Positions 18,307-28,271 of a DNA stretch of 64,000 nucleotides are shown here, piece after piece. The stretch lies in the NCBI RefSeq assembly GCF_024584785.1, contig NZ_CP074112.1:2418001-2482000 (forward strand), written 5' to 3'. This DNA comes from Idiomarina loihiensis. Its GTDB lineage: Bacteria > Pseudomonadota > Gammaproteobacteria > Enterobacterales > Alteromonadaceae. Every line of letters begins with the position of its first letter. Positions within the stretch are counted from its first letter, which is position 1. A program made the position numbers and the translations under genes. The notes under the pieces were generated by a model that was given only the letters and a program-made list of their open reading frames with translations, had not been told where the DNA came from and made no database searches.

Positions 18307-18576
18307 ATGACCCCAGAAACAGTCATGACCATTGCCTACCAAGCGATGCTGGTGTGTCTCTATCTAGCGGGCCCGCTGCTGCTTACAGCGTTGCTTTTAG
18401 GTTTGTTGATCAGCTTGTTTCAAGCGGCCACCCAAATCAACGAAATGACCCTATCTTTTATCCCCAAAATACTTGGTGTATTAGCTGTTTTGATTATGAT
18501 CGGGCCCTACTTATTGCAGTTGATTATTGATTTTACCACGCGCCTCTTCACTAATATTCCTATCATGATTCAATAG
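18307..18576 (+). CDS. fliQ: flagellar type III export gate protein FliQ
   Basis: An 89-residue protein with two membrane hairpins; LLGLLISLFQAATQINEMTL is the conserved FliQ block. It wraps the FliP/FliR core of the export gate. It is preceded by AGGAG and lies in the invariant fliPQR order. Confidence 0.97.
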   Translation: MTPETVMTIAYQAMLVCLYLAGPLLLTALLLGLLISLFQAATQINEMTLSFIPKILGVLAVLIMIGPYLLQLIIDFTTRLFTNIPIMIQ

Positions 18577-18584
18577 GGTCGGTC

Positions 18585-19370
18585 ATGATTACCGTCTCTT
18601 TTGCGCAGTTACAAGAATGGATTAGCCTGTTTTTATGGCCATTTTGCCGTTTTACTGGGTTTTTATTGATAGCCCCTATCTTCAGTCATTCAAGCCTGCC
18701 CAACCGAGTTAAACTTGGTTTAGCGCTGATTTTCACAGTGATTATTAGCCCAGTACTACCACCGCTACCAGCCGTGCCGCTGTTCTCGTGGGCCAGCTTT
18801 GGTATCATCATCGAACAGCTGATTATTGGCGTCGCCATAGGTTTAGTGATGCAAGTTGTATTTGCCGTGGTGCAGGCCGCAGGTGAATACATTGGCTTAC
18901 AAATGGGGTTAGCGTTCGCGACCTTTTTCTCGCCCGATAGCGGCGCCAATACCATGATCTTATCGCGCGTCTTCTATACCTTTGCCATCTTGATGTTCCT
19001 AGCCCTAGACGGCCACTTATTGATGCTAGAAGTTCTCGCTCGCTCTTTTACTTTGTTACCAGTCGGAACCTTGGGCATGAACGCTGATGCCTTTTTGCTG
19101 ATTGCCCAGTTTGGCATGGTCATCTTTAGTTCTGGTATTTTACTGGCTTTACCGGTGTTCGGCGCACTGCTTATTGTTAACCTTACCTTAGGTATATTGA
19201 ATCGTTCTGCGCCACAGCTTACCGTATTTTCGGTGGGCTTTCCGATGTCGTTGACCTTGGGTTTGGTGTTATTAACGGTATTGATGACTGAGCTTGGCGG
19301 GTATTTACGGCGGCTATTTGAGCAGGGGTTTGCCATGCTAGAGCAGGTACTCACCAGCATGGCGTTATAA
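18585..19370 (+). CDS. fliR: flagellar type III export gate protein FliR
   Basis: A 261-residue protein with about six membrane segments. Key blocks are FTGFLLIAPIFSHSSLPNRVK and VVQAAGEYIGLQMGLAFATFF. FliR is the single-copy component of the export gate. It ends the fliF-R operon; flhB, which often follows, is absent here. The next gene, flgL, converges with a 41-bp gap in which I see no clear terminator. Confidence 0.96.
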   Translation: MITVSFAQLQEWISLFLWPFCRFTGFLLIAPIFSHSSLPNRVKLGLALIFTVIISPVLPPLPAVPLFSWASFGIIIEQLIIGVAIGLVMQVVFAVVQAAGEYIGLQMGLAFATFFSPDSGANTMILSRVFYTFAILMFLALDGHLLMLEVLARSFTLLPVGTLGMNADAFLLIAQFGMVIFSSGILLALPVFGALLIVNLTLGILNRSAPQLTVFSVGFPMSLTLGLVLLTVLMTELGGYLRRLFEQGFAMLEQVLTSMAL

Positions 19371-19411
19371 GCTATTGAGTTTGGCTTGGAGTTTGCTCCT
19401 TGTTTAACAAC

Positions 19412-20608
19412 TTACAGGAAGTTAAACAGGCTCATTCCTTTCATATCAACAAAGGCTTTTTGCGCGGCCTGTAAACCCACCATCCGCACGCTGTACTGAC
19501 TAGCCGCCTCGACATAATCTAAATCAACCAGTTGCGATAATGCTTGTTCGTAAGCCAGTTCCCGATTACCAGCAATAGCATCTAACGCATCCAATTCATT
19601 TAAGCTCGCACCCACCTCTGCACGGGTAGTAAGCACGTTGTCTAGGCCATTATCAAACTCGCGCATCACGGTACGCAGGGTATTAGCTCGGATAGCTTTA
19701 CTGGAGGCATCCGTAGCGGGAGCATCTAACACGGCCATGGCTTTCTCGAAGGTGCGGAAAATATTGGTATTATTTTCAGCTCCTCGAGCCACACGCAAGC
19801 TATCGCCCGCAGCTGGTTGGCCTTTTAACTCAATCGCCACGCCGGCTAAAGAAACCGTCATAGGATCGGTGTAATCTTCCCAAGCACCGCCATTAACACG
19901 GTATTGCATGGCGCCGCCATTGTCGGCAAATTCAATGTCAAAAGCGTCCCCAAAACCCGCCGCATCAACGTCGGTAATGGCGATATTGCCAAATTCTAAT
20001 GTCCCTTGGTTTGTAAGCGGGGCATCAGCAAGGTAGTTAGCACTGCTATGCACACGATCAAAAATATCAGCCCCGATGTGACCCACATCAACCAGTCTAT
20101 CGCCATCTATTTTTTGTTGTCTAACTTGGTCGTTACCTACGTATTGCACGGCTCCATCAGCGCCAGCAGCAAAAGCTGGGCTATCGTCTTGGTACCCGGC
20201 GAACAAGTAGCGGCCATTGCCATCACGGGTATTAGCCAACCCTAACAAGGACTGATAAGCCCCCTCTAATTCGCTCGCAATAGAAGCCCTGTCGGCATCC
20301 GACATGGTATCGCTAGAGGCTTGAATCAGCAGCTCTTTAGCGCGGCTATACACATCACTGACGCTGTTCAAAACGCTCTCTTCTTGCGATAGCGCGTTGC
20401 GCACGCCAATTCGAGCTTGGTCATACTGACCACTTACCGCTTTAGATTGCTGAATATTAATGGCTTGGGTCATGGCTTGCGGGTCATCAGAAATATTGAC
20501 TATTCGCTTACCACTGGCAATTTGCTGCGAGATCTTCAGAAACTCAGTTTGCTGCCGATTCATCGAGGTATTGCTCTGGTTGTACATGGTCATGGTACTA
20601 ATACGCAT
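19412..20608 (-). CDS. flgL: flagellar hook-filament junction protein FlgL (HAP3)
   Basis: A 398-residue flagellin-like protein: MRISTMTMYNQSNTSMNRQQ at the N-terminus, ISSGKRI-like QQIASGKRIVNISDDPQAM, and a C-terminal helix with VDLDYVEAASQYSVRMVGLQ. FlgL joins FlgK to the filament. It lies 17 bp behind flgK and is probably co-transcribed with it from the sigma28 promoter upstream of flgK as well as from the flgB operon. Confidence 0.96.
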   Translation of the reverse strand: MRISTMTMYNQSNTSMNRQQTEFLKISQQIASGKRIVNISDDPQAMTQAINIQQSKAVSGQYDQARIGVRNALSQEESVLNSVSDVYSRAKELLIQASSDTMSDADRASIASELEGAYQSLLGLANTRDGNGRYLFAGYQDDSPAFAAGADGAVQYVGNDQVRQQKIDGDRLVDVGHIGADIFDRVHSSANYLADAPLTNQGTLEFGNIAITDVDAAGFGDAFDIEFADNGGAMQYRVNGGAWEDYTDPMTVSLAGVAIELKGQPAAGDSLRVARGAENNTNIFRTFEKAMAVLDAPATDASSKAIRANTLRTVMREFDNGLDNVLTTRAEVGASLNELDALDAIAGNRELAYEQALSQLVDLDYVEAASQYSVRMVGLQAAQKAFVDMKGMSLFNFL

Positions 20609-20625
20609 CTACTTGCTCCCAACCC

Positions 20626-22233
20626 TTAACGTAACGACAAAATGGTATCGAGAATGGTTGAACCGGTCTCGATGACTTTTGCGTTAGCCTGATAATATTG
20701 TTGATAACGAATCAAATTAGCGGCTTCTTCATCTAGGTTGACCCCAGACTCAGATTGCTGCAGCGCATAAAGTTGCTCGGTTAGGCCTTGCTGGGCCGCC
20801 ATGTTAGCTTGTACCACATTGATCTGGTTACCCAAGGTGCTCACCATGCTGCCGTAGGCTTGATTAAAGGTGCCTTTACCTTCCACCAACAGCTGATTCT
20901 GTAGCTCTTGTAAGGCTAAGCTATTGCTATTATCGCCACTGGCATTCGACTGGGCTGCTGCAAACTGTGAGCCATCTTCAAGCTCCAGCTCGAAATTCTT
21001 CGCTTGGTTTACCAGCGGCCGTACTTTAAAGCGATCACCTTCGGCTACTGCGCCCCCAGCAAAACTCACCTCCACGCCCGCAAAAGATAACGTATTAGTA
21101 GCAGCATCAAAGGTTGCTGGCACGGTTTTACCGTTATCTAGACGAGTAACTTGATAACCATCTGGTCCTAATTGCACAGCAAAATCTGTGGCTAACAGTG
21201 CCGTTGCATCGGTAATTGTTGTGGTGGCGGTAGCATCGCCAGTGTTAGCGCTATGACTGTAGGTAAGCGGGCTGCCCATACTAAACATCGCTTGGCCCGG
21301 GTCCTGATTTAAATCCACCCCTTGTTGATGCTGCTCGTTCATTGCTGAGGCAAACACCGCAACCATCTGGCCTAGCTGATTACGAAGGGTATCGAGGCTT
21401 TCTGAGCGAAATTCCAGTAACCCACCCAGCGAGCCGCGGCTAAATACGTTTTCTCGTAACTGAATAGGCTGCCCTGTAGCATTGGTATAAACAATCGCTA
21501 ACCGGGTAGGATCTGCTTGGTCCGTTTGCGCCTCAAGCTCATAGGTTTTATCGCCGGCTACTAACGGTAGGCCATTACTCATTGAGACACTGTAAGAGCC
21601 TGAAGACTGCTCATACACGCGCACGTCCATTTTTTGGCTAAGCTCATGCACCAACTGATCGCGTTGGTTTAAGAGACTATTGGGAGCCTCGGTACCACCG
21701 CTGCGAGCCAACAAAATTTCTTTATTGAGGCTAGCAATTTGAGTATTGAGTGAATTGATGCTGTTCACCTCGTAGGTGATCTCATTGCCAATGTTGCGCT
21801 CAATGTCGTTTAAATAATTATCAAAGGAGCGGAATTGTGCGGTTAAGGTGCCGGCGGTACCCATAACACCCGCACGAGCGGCTGGATCTGCTGGGTTACT
21901 ATTCACCTGGCCAATAGCTTTAAAGAACTCTTGCATGGCCGGAGCCAAGCCTGCGCGTTCGTCCGATAGCAAATTATCAATCTGCTTAACTTGAGTGTGA
22001 TAGGCTTCAAAGGATGCTAATGAGCCACTTGCGGCATTGAGTCGAGTTGCCACAAACTGGTTAAACTGGCGTTCAACCCCATTCACTAAAACTCCAGCTG
22101 CGCGGTTTTCGCTTAACTGGACTAACTCACGATTGTAACCGGGCGTACCCACATTACTGATGTTACCGCTGGTGGCAAACAATCCACTTTGAGCAGCTCG
22201 AAGACCGCTTAAGCCAATGGCAAAAATACTCAT
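20626..22233 (-). CDS. flgK: flagellar hook-associated protein FlgK (HAP1)
   Basis: A 535-residue protein starting IFAIGLSGLRAAQSGLFATS and ending with the C-terminal D0 helix NLIRYQQYYQANAKVIETGS. GNISNVGTPGYNRE near residue 25 is the rod/hook family motif. FlgK forms the first junction ring on the hook. It is at the short end of the family's length range, with a reduced middle domain. GGGAGC precedes the ATG. Confidence 0.96.
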   Translation of the reverse strand: MSIFAIGLSGLRAAQSGLFATSGNISNVGTPGYNRELVQLSENRAAGVLVNGVERQFNQFVATRLNAASGSLASFEAYHTQVKQIDNLLSDERAGLAPAMQEFFKAIGQVNSNPADPAARAGVMGTAGTLTAQFRSFDNYLNDIERNIGNEITYEVNSINSLNTQIASLNKEILLARSGGTEAPNSLLNQRDQLVHELSQKMDVRVYEQSSGSYSVSMSNGLPLVAGDKTYELEAQTDQADPTRLAIVYTNATGQPIQLRENVFSRGSLGGLLEFRSESLDTLRNQLGQMVAVFASAMNEQHQQGVDLNQDPGQAMFSMGSPLTYSHSANTGDATATTTITDATALLATDFAVQLGPDGYQVTRLDNGKTVPATFDAATNTLSFAGVEVSFAGGAVAEGDRFKVRPLVNQAKNFELELEDGSQFAAAQSNASGDNSNSLALQELQNQLLVEGKGTFNQAYGSMVSTLGNQINVVQANMAAQQGLTEQLYALQQSESGVNLDEEAANLIRYQQYYQANAKVIETGSTILDTILSLR

Positions 22234-22259
22234 AATTGCTCCCTTTACTGATGCCTATT

Positions 22260-22286
22260 GTATCGGCAGCAGCGGCATAAACTTAA
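22260..22286 (-). promoter_or_regulatory. sigma28 (FliA) promoter of flgKL
   Basis: On the minus strand TTAAGTTT, an 11-bp spacer and GCCGATAC match the FliA consensus at 14 of 16 positions. The -10 lies 26 bp before the flgK start, in the 57-bp flgJ-flgK gap, giving flgKL a late promoter besides read-through from flgB. Confidence 0.75.
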
Positions 22287-22290
22287 GTGC

Positions 22291-22611
22291 TTAGCGTGGC
22301 TTTTGCTGAAGTTGCTGTAATAACTGCTCAGCTAAACCAATCCCTTTACCTGCGGCCATCTCGCTCGCTAGTTGCTGATCAAACATATCGGTATAAGTAC
22401 GCATGGCGTTACTATTAAACAGCTCTGACTCGCCGCCCGCTTGCCGCATCGATTTCATCATCTGTTGAATAAATAAGGCTTCAAACTGCTGCGCAGCCTC
22501 GGTAGCCGCTTGCTCTGGGCGATGCCTACTGGCCGTTTTTAATGAGTCTAACGATTGCACATCCATGGCCACGCCACGGGTTAACTGGCTTATTGCGTTA
22601 CTATCAGCCAT
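22291..22611 (-). CDS. flgJ: flagellar rod assembly protein FlgJ (rod-binding domain only)
   Basis: A 106-residue protein with the rod-binding domain: AAQQFEALFIQQMMKSMRQAG and SNAMRTYTDMFDQQLASEMA. The C-terminal muramidase domain found in the E. coli-type protein (about 300 residues) is absent; the frame ends naturally, so this is the single-domain form and not a truncation. A separate peptidoglycan hydrolase must open the wall for the rod. It overlaps flgI (TAATG). Confidence 0.93.
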   Translation of the reverse strand: MADSNAISQLTRGVAMDVQSLDSLKTASRHRPEQAATEAAQQFEALFIQQMMKSMRQAGGESELFNSNAMRTYTDMFDQQLASEMAAGKGIGLAEQLLQQLQQKPR

Positions 22612-23714
22612 TAAATAATCTCCAATTCAGCCCGTAATGCACCAGAGCTTTTGAGCGCTTGCAGAATCGCCATTAAATCACTAGGAGTTGCGCCCAAGCT
22701 ATTTAACGCCTGCACTACTTGCATAAGATTTGTGCCTTCAACCACTTGCAGTGCACCACCTTCTTGGCTAATCGCTATATCTGCACCTTCGGTAACCACG
22801 GTATCACCACCACTAAGCGCTGGCGGTTGGCTCACCTGACTACGCTGGGCAATGGTCACGGTTAAATTGCCATGGGCTACCGCTGCTTGACGAAGTGTTA
22901 CCGGGCCACTCAAGACCACCGAGCCTGTACGTGAATTAAACACCACTTTGGCATCACTTGGGCCAGCATAGACATCAATGTTTTCAATGCGCGCCATAAA
23001 GCGCACGCGGTCGGTTGTATCAGCAGGGCTCTCTAAGCGAATGGTGCCCCCATCAATGGCCTGTGCTACTGGGTAACCAAAGTCACTATTGATGGTATCT
23101 ACCATGTTCAACGCGGTGGTAAAGTCTGCCTGCTTTAAATTAAGCTGTAGACTGCGCGGGGTACGATCCAAATCCAGTGCGACGCTACGCTCTACGGTAG
23201 CACCGGCGCTAATACGACCACCGGCTTGTTGATTGATTTGCGCTGACGAGCCTTGTGCTTCAGCACTGGCGCCATTGATTAGCAGATTGCCTTGGGCTAA
23301 CGCATAAACTTGCCCGTCTGCACCCTTCAAGGGGGTCATCAACAAGGTGCCACCGCGCAAACTACGGGCATTACCAATGGAGCTCACCACCACATCAAGT
23401 TGTTGCCCGGGGCGTGCAAAAGCTGGCAAGGTCGCGGTCACCATTACTGCTGCAACGTTGCGTAGTTGCATATTGGTGCCCGGTGGAATAGTAACGCCTA
23501 ACTGAGCTAGCATGTTCGTCATACTCTGGCCAGTAAACGGCGCTTGCATGGTTTGGTCACCTGAACCATCAAGCCCTACAACGAGACCATATCCCACCAA
23601 ACTGTTGGTGCGAACGCCGGCAAAATCAGCAAGATCTTTAATGCGCTCGGCGTGCACGGTTGGCATCAAGAGTGCCAGTGCTACTAAAGCTACCCAAAAC
23701 TGTCGCATCTTCAT
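22611..23714 (-). CDS. flgI: flagellar P-ring protein FlgI
   Basis: A 367-residue periplasmic protein with a signal peptide (VALVALALLMPTVHA) followed by ERIKDLADFAGVRTNSLVGY, the FlgI N-terminal signature, and VVAGLDGSGDQT-type sequence. It builds the P ring in the peptidoglycan layer, with FlgA as its chaperone. Translation starts at 23714 behind AGGATAG. Confidence 0.97.
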   Translation of the reverse strand: MKMRQFWVALVALALLMPTVHAERIKDLADFAGVRTNSLVGYGLVVGLDGSGDQTMQAPFTGQSMTNMLAQLGVTIPPGTNMQLRNVAAVMVTATLPAFARPGQQLDVVVSSIGNARSLRGGTLLMTPLKGADGQVYALAQGNLLINGASAEAQGSSAQINQQAGGRISAGATVERSVALDLDRTPRSLQLNLKQADFTTALNMVDTINSDFGYPVAQAIDGGTIRLESPADTTDRVRFMARIENIDVYAGPSDAKVVFNSRTGSVVLSGPVTLRQAAVAHGNLTVTIAQRSQVSQPPALSGGDTVVTEGADIAISQEGGALQVVEGTNLMQVVQALNSLGATPSDLMAILQALKSSGALRAELEII

Positions 23715-23740
23715 TCTTCTATCCTGCTTATATGCTGCTG

Positions 23741-24424
23741 TTAAAACGGCGCAATATAATTAAAAAAGCGTTGTAGCCAGCCCATTTGCTGCGCTTCGGT
23801 GATATAACCATCACCTAAATATTCCAATCGCGCTTCTGCGACAGCCGTAGAAGTAACGCTGTTTTGTCCACTAATACTGCGTGGATTCACAATCCCAGAA
23901 AAACGGATGTACTCGGTGCCTTGGTTAATTGCGAGCTGCTTTTCGCCACGCACTCGTAAATTACCATTGGTTAATACTTGCGTAACTTGTACGGTAATAA
24001 TGCCAGAAAATTGATTACTGGCACTGGAGCCGCCAGACCCAGCAAAATCATTGGCACTACCAACGGTGAAACCATATTCAGCTAACTGTTCTAAAGCTTC
24101 CGGTAAACCTTCTAAATCCAACCCCATATTGCTGCTTCGAGAAGCCTGCGAGGATGAGTTTTTAGTAGCACTCACTTGTTCTTCTAGCACTATGGTAATC
24201 ACATCACCAACTCGGCGGGGACGCTGATCTTCAAACAGAGGAACATAGCCCTGTTGCGCTTGAAAGATCGAGCCATTCGCTTCTGCTTGGGCATACTCGG
24301 GAATATGAATAGGCTGATAAGGCTCAACAACTTTGGGTTCAGGTGGCGATGAACTGCAAGCCGCCAGGCCTAAAAATCCCACAGTTGCCATAGCTCTGAT
24401 TGCCAGCTTACCAGCGCGCATCAT
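23741..24424 (-). CDS. flgH: flagellar L-ring lipoprotein FlgH
   Basis: An outer-membrane lipoprotein of 227 residues from the ATG at 24424, with lipobox LAAC following MATVGFLG. The mature protein contains PLFEDQRPRRVGDVITIVLEE and GEKQLAINQGTEYIRFSGIV, the FlgH blocks. It forms the L ring. An ATG at 24433 is possible but lies directly against the AAGGA site, so the later ATG pair is preferred. Confidence 0.96.
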   Translation of the reverse strand: MMRAGKLAIRAMATVGFLGLAACSSSPPEPKVVEPYQPIHIPEYAQAEANGSIFQAQQGYVPLFEDQRPRRVGDVITIVLEEQVSATKNSSSQASRSSNMGLDLEGLPEALEQLAEYGFTVGSANDFAGSGGSSASNQFSGIITVQVTQVLTNGNLRVRGEKQLAINQGTEYIRFSGIVNPRSISGQNSVTSTAVAEARLEYLGDGYITEAQQMGWLQRFFNYIAPF

Positions 24425-24436
24425 GGTGCTCATTCC

Positions 24437-25219
24437 TTACAGTTGACCTAAACGCGCCAGCATTTCGTCGCTCGTAGAAATGGCGCGACTATTAATTTCA
24501 TAGGCTCGCTGGGTTTGAATCATATTGACCATTTCTTCTACGACGTTAACGTTAGATGCTTCAACAAAGCCTTGATACAAGGTACCAGCCCCATTAAAAC
24601 CTGGTAGTGCTTCGTTTGGAGCGCCAGACGCTTGAGTTTCCACGTAAAGGTTACCACCACGAGCCTCTAACCCGGCGTCGTTCATAAACATGGCCAGAGA
24701 AATTTGACCTACCTGCACGCTTTGGGTGTTACCCGGCTGAGTGACCGTAACAATACCGTCTTGACCAATAGTGACGCTCAAGGCGTTCGCTGGTAGAAAA
24801 ATTGCTGGCTCTAATGGAAATCCATTGGCCGTAACCATTTGCCCATCTTGGTTGATCTGAAAGCTACCGTCTCGGGTGTAGGCAATACTGCCATCGGGCA
24901 TCAACACTTGAAAATAGCCTTTGCCACTGATGGCCAGGTCGCGCGAGTTCTCGGTGTTGTTTAGGCTACCTTGGGTGTGTAGGCGCTCGGTGGCAACGGT
25001 TCGCACCCCGGTACCCACCTGCAACCCCGACGGTAATTCGTCTTGAGCGTTGTTCATCGCACCTGGTTGGCGCATATTTTGATAAAGCAAATCTTCAAAG
25101 ACTGCCCGCGAGCGTTTAAAACCAGCAGTATTCACGTTAGCTAGGTTGTTGGTGATAACGTCTAACTGTTGTTGCTGGGCGGTTAAACCGGTTTTTGCCG
25201 TCCATAATGATTTAATCAT
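24437..25219 (-). CDS. flgG: flagellar distal rod protein FlgG
   Basis: A 260-residue rod protein: [20 protein letters not shown], then [20 protein letters not shown] and a C-terminal [20 protein letters not shown]. The 260-residue length is typical for FlgG. GGAGA precedes the ATG. It lies between flgF and flgH in the complete flgB-L series. Confidence 0.98.
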   Translation of the reverse strand: MIKSLWTAKTGLTAQQQQLDVITNNLANVNTAGFKRSRAVFEDLLYQNMRQPGAMNNAQDELPSGLQVGTGVRTVATERLHTQGSLNNTENSRDLAISGKGYFQVLMPDGSIAYTRDGSFQINQDGQMVTANGFPLEPAIFLPANALSVTIGQDGIVTVTQPGNTQSVQVGQISLAMFMNDAGLEARGGNLYVETQASGAPNEALPGFNGAGTLYQGFVEASNVNVVEEMVNMIQTQRAYEINSRAISTSDEMLARLGQL

Positions 25220-25233
25220 TGCGATTCTCCTAA

Positions 25234-25977
25234 CTAACCTTTCACCGACAACAAGCTGTTTGCCTGCTGAGCTGTTTCGTCTGCAGTCTTTATCACGCTC
25301 ATATTAAGCTCGTAGCGACGTTGGGTATCAATCATGGCCACCATGGCTTCGATGGTATTGACGTTGCTACCCTCTAGCGCGCCGCTGACAACTTGGGCGG
25401 TTTCATCACGTTCTAAAGCGCCGCCATTGGGGCTTCTAAACCAACCATCAGCGCTACGTTCTAGCTGTTGCGGTTGATCCACCCGCACTAACTTTAAACG
25501 ATCTAGCGGCACCAACTCATTGGCATCACCCCCTAGGCCAATCCCACTCAAAGTACCGTCATTGCCAATACTTAGCTGGGTGCCCAAAGGCACTAGAATA
25601 GGACCACCATCACCTAATACCGGCATGCCGTTCACCAGCAACTGGCCGTCAGCATCTACCTGCAAGTCACCTCGTTTGGTATAAGCTTCGCCTGTTGGGG
25701 TTTGTACCGCTAGCCAGTTGGCTTGATCTAAAGCTACGTCTAAGTCACGTTCGGTGGTTTGAATGGCACCAGCACGGGTATCAAACAAGCCCGTCGTAGT
25801 GACCGCAGCGACGCGAGTATCCAACGGACCCGGGCCTTGCACAGGCACGGCCCTAGCCGCAGCCAGCTGCGCACGAAAACCGGTGGTCGAAGCATTACTT
25901 AAATTATGCGTTACTACCGATTGCTCTTCGAGCGTCTGCCGGGCGCCGTTCATGGCGGTATATAAAATGGCGTCCAT
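25234..25977 (-). CDS. flgF: flagellar proximal rod protein FlgF
   Basis: A 247-residue rod protein: [20 protein letters not shown] and [20 protein letters not shown] at the N-terminus, and [20 protein letters not shown] at the C-terminus. It is placed between flgE and flgG, as in other gammaproteobacteria, and is distinguished from FlgG by its N-terminus. Confidence 0.96.
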   Translation of the reverse strand: MDAILYTAMNGARQTLEEQSVVTHNLSNASTTGFRAQLAAARAVPVQGPGPLDTRVAAVTTTGLFDTRAGAIQTTERDLDVALDQANWLAVQTPTGEAYTKRGDLQVDADGQLLVNGMPVLGDGGPILVPLGTQLSIGNDGTLSGIGLGGDANELVPLDRLKLVRVDQPQQLERSADGWFRSPNGGALERDETAQVVSGALEGSNVNTIEAMVAMIDTQRRYELNMSVIKTADETAQQANSLLSVKG

Positions 25978-25983
25978 GGTTTA

Positions 25984-27168
25984 TTACTTCAGCTGCATGG
26001 TGGTTTGTAGTGCTTCGTCTTGCGACTTAATGCTCTGAGCGTTGGCTTGATAGTTACGCTGAGCAATAATCATAGCAACGAGCTCTTGGGTTAAGTCTAC
26101 GTTAGAGGCTTCTACGGCACCGGCCATAATGCCACCAAACTGGCCTTCTCCTGGAACTGACACAATCGGCACGCCTGATTTTTGCGTTTCAATCCACGCG
26201 TTATTACCAATAGATTGAAGGCCTTCTAAACTTTGGAAGTTAGCTAAGGCAATGGTACCCAAAACTACTTGTTGTTCGTTCGAGTAGGTACCAACAACGT
26301 CACCATTTTCGCTTACTGCTACTTGCATCAAGGTCCCTGACTGGTAGCCATCTTGCTCAATCGCGGTAAGCTCAAATTGGTTTGCAAACTGGGTGGTACC
26401 AGTCACATCCAACGCAATCGACATATCAGCCGCACCCTCACCTGGGGTAAAAGTAAAGGCATCCATATCGGTTTGAGTAACCAACAGGCCATTGGCATCA
26501 AAATCTAGTACACCAGTTTCTGGCGCTAATTCACCATCGCGTGACATCCGTACTTGCCATTGGTTATCGGCCACCTTGGTAAAGTACATCATGCTCTGAT
26601 GCGGGTTACCTAACGAATCGTAAAGGGTTACCGAGTTTGCATAGCTGTAAGTATCAGGGTTGTTCATATCAAAAGGCGTGGTAGCCGGATCGATAATGGT
26701 CGTTGAGGTATCCAAGTTAAACGTGGCTTCAATACCGGTCGAAGCATTCGCTGCTAGACCAGACGCTGGCACCTGCAATACTTGCGGTTGACCACCAAAG
26801 CCTATGCCATCTGGATACCCCGTTAAGCGTGCGCCCTGCGCATTCACAATGTAGCCGTTTTTATCGATAGAAAGCTGACCATTGCGCGAATATTGAATCT
26901 GACCTTGCTGCTCGAAGCGGAAAAAGCCTTTCCCAGTGATAGCTAAGTCCATAGTACGGTTGGTAGTTTCAATGTTACCGTCGCTAAAATCCTGAAACAC
27001 ACCGGCAATACGAGTACCTAAACCAACTTCTGCGTTGGCATAAATATCGGCAAATTGAGCTCGAGAGCTTTTAAAACCAACGATTTGTGAGTTAGCAATG
27101 TTGTTACTAATCACATCAAGGTTAGTAGCAGCAGCGCGTAAACCAGATAAAGCTTGAGAAAAACCCAT
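25984..27168 (-). CDS. flgE: flagellar hook protein FlgE
   Basis: A 394-residue protein: MGFSQALSGLRAAATNLDVI, ISNNIANSQIVGFKSSRAQF, and the C-terminal SNVDLTQELVAMIIAQRNYQ. FlgE polymerises into the hook under the FlgD cap. The length fits the shorter E. coli-type hook protein. AAGGAG precedes the ATG. Confidence 0.97.
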   Translation of the reverse strand: MGFSQALSGLRAAATNLDVISNNIANSQIVGFKSSRAQFADIYANAEVGLGTRIAGVFQDFSDGNIETTNRTMDLAITGKGFFRFEQQGQIQYSRNGQLSIDKNGYIVNAQGARLTGYPDGIGFGGQPQVLQVPASGLAANASTGIEATFNLDTSTTIIDPATTPFDMNNPDTYSYANSVTLYDSLGNPHQSMMYFTKVADNQWQVRMSRDGELAPETGVLDFDANGLLVTQTDMDAFTFTPGEGAADMSIALDVTGTTQFANQFELTAIEQDGYQSGTLMQVAVSENGDVVGTYSNEQQVVLGTIALANFQSLEGLQSIGNNAWIETQKSGVPIVSVPGEGQFGGIMAGAVEASNVDLTQELVAMIIAQRNYQANAQSIKSQDEALQTTMQLK

Positions 27169-27179
27169 GATAGAGCTCC

Positions 27180-27854
27180 TTAAATAATTTGCCGAACGTC
27201 TTCAAGACGCACCGGTTCTAAAATTCCGCCTAAATCTAACCGTGGCCCATCTTGACCCATGGTTACAGCAATCACTTGAGCATAATTAAAGCGTTGAGAG
27301 GTTACTGCTTGATCACCATTGGTGGCTTCAACAGTAAAATTATAAGATCCGGCGGGCGCCTGATTGCCATCATCCATCACCCCATCCCATGAGAATGATT
27401 GTGGCCCACTGCCTACAGCGCCCACGTCCATTCGCTTCACTAACATACCGCTAGCATTATAAATATTTACCGTGACACTCTCAGCCGGTGCGCTTAGCTC
27501 AAGACCAAAAGGAGTCACATCACCCACTTCGCCACCCACCAACAAACGGTCGCCAGGCACCAGCACAGCACGACCAATCAGGGCCGACGCTTGCATGTTT
27601 TTTGCGGCTTCCATTTGCCCGTTGATGTTTTGCATGGTGTCATTTAAGGACTCGATACCACTGACGGTGTTGATCTGCGCCAATTGCGAGGTCATTTCAT
27701 TGTTTTCCATCGGGTTCAATGGATCTTGGTTACGCAGCTGTGTAACCAACAAAGTCATGAAGTTATCGCGCATCTCTTGGCTATTCGAAGCCACCTGTGC
27801 GTTCTGGGTAGTTTGATTAACCTGGTTTAATACTGCGTTATTGATGGTGTTCAT
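27180..27854 (-). CDS. flgD: flagellar hook assembly scaffold protein FlgD
   Basis: A 224-residue protein with the FlgD block NFMTLLVTQLRNQDPLNPMENNE (residues about 31-53) followed by tudor- and FnIII-like domains with GSYNFTVEATNG. FlgD caps the growing hook and is lost afterwards. The start overlaps the flgC stop by one base. Confidence 0.97.
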   Translation of the reverse strand: MNTINNAVLNQVNQTTQNAQVASNSQEMRDNFMTLLVTQLRNQDPLNPMENNEMTSQLAQINTVSGIESLNDTMQNINGQMEAAKNMQASALIGRAVLVPGDRLLVGGEVGDVTPFGLELSAPAESVTVNIYNASGMLVKRMDVGAVGSGPQSFSWDGVMDDGNQAPAGSYNFTVEATNGDQAVTSQRFNYAQVIAVTMGQDGPRLDLGGILEPVRLEDVRQII

Positions 27855-28258
27855 TAGCCTTTACCAATCGTTAGGGTACGCATTAACAAATCTTTACTGG
27901 TGTTCATTACTTCAACGTTGGCTTGATAAGAACGCGACGCTGAAATCATATTCACCATTTCTGCAACAGGATCGACATTGGGCATGGTGACATACCCTTG
28001 CTCATCCGCTAACGGGTGCCCTGGTTGATACTCTCGTCGAGCTGGCGCGGTAGATTCAACCACTTGTTGCACCTTTACGCCGCCCACCCCGTTGGCTTGC
28101 AACTGCTGTTCAAAAATAACTTGTTTCGCCCGATAGGGTTCACCATCAGGACCAGCCACACTGTTAGCATTAGCCATATTACTAGCGGCGACATTCATGC
28201 GCTGGGATTGCGCCGAGAGAGCCGAACCAGAAATATCCAGAATTGAAAAATTAGCCAT
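27854..28258 (-). CDS. flgC: flagellar proximal rod protein FlgC
   Basis: A 134-residue rod protein: [40 protein letters not shown], and the C-terminal [20 protein letters not shown]. The length and motifs are those of FlgC. A GGAG site lies before the ATG, 13 bp after flgB. Confidence 0.97.
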   Translation of the reverse strand: MANFSILDISGSALSAQSQRMNVAASNMANANSVAGPDGEPYRAKQVIFEQQLQANGVGGVKVQQVVESTAPARREYQPGHPLADEQGYVTMPNVDPVAEMVNMISASRSYQANVEVMNTSKDLLMRTLTIGKG

Positions 28259-28271
28259 CCGTTAAGCTCCG

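Noticed and set aside
22291-22611. FlgJ as a truncated gene
   Set aside because: Start and stop are normal and only the rod-binding domain is encoded, a common natural form.
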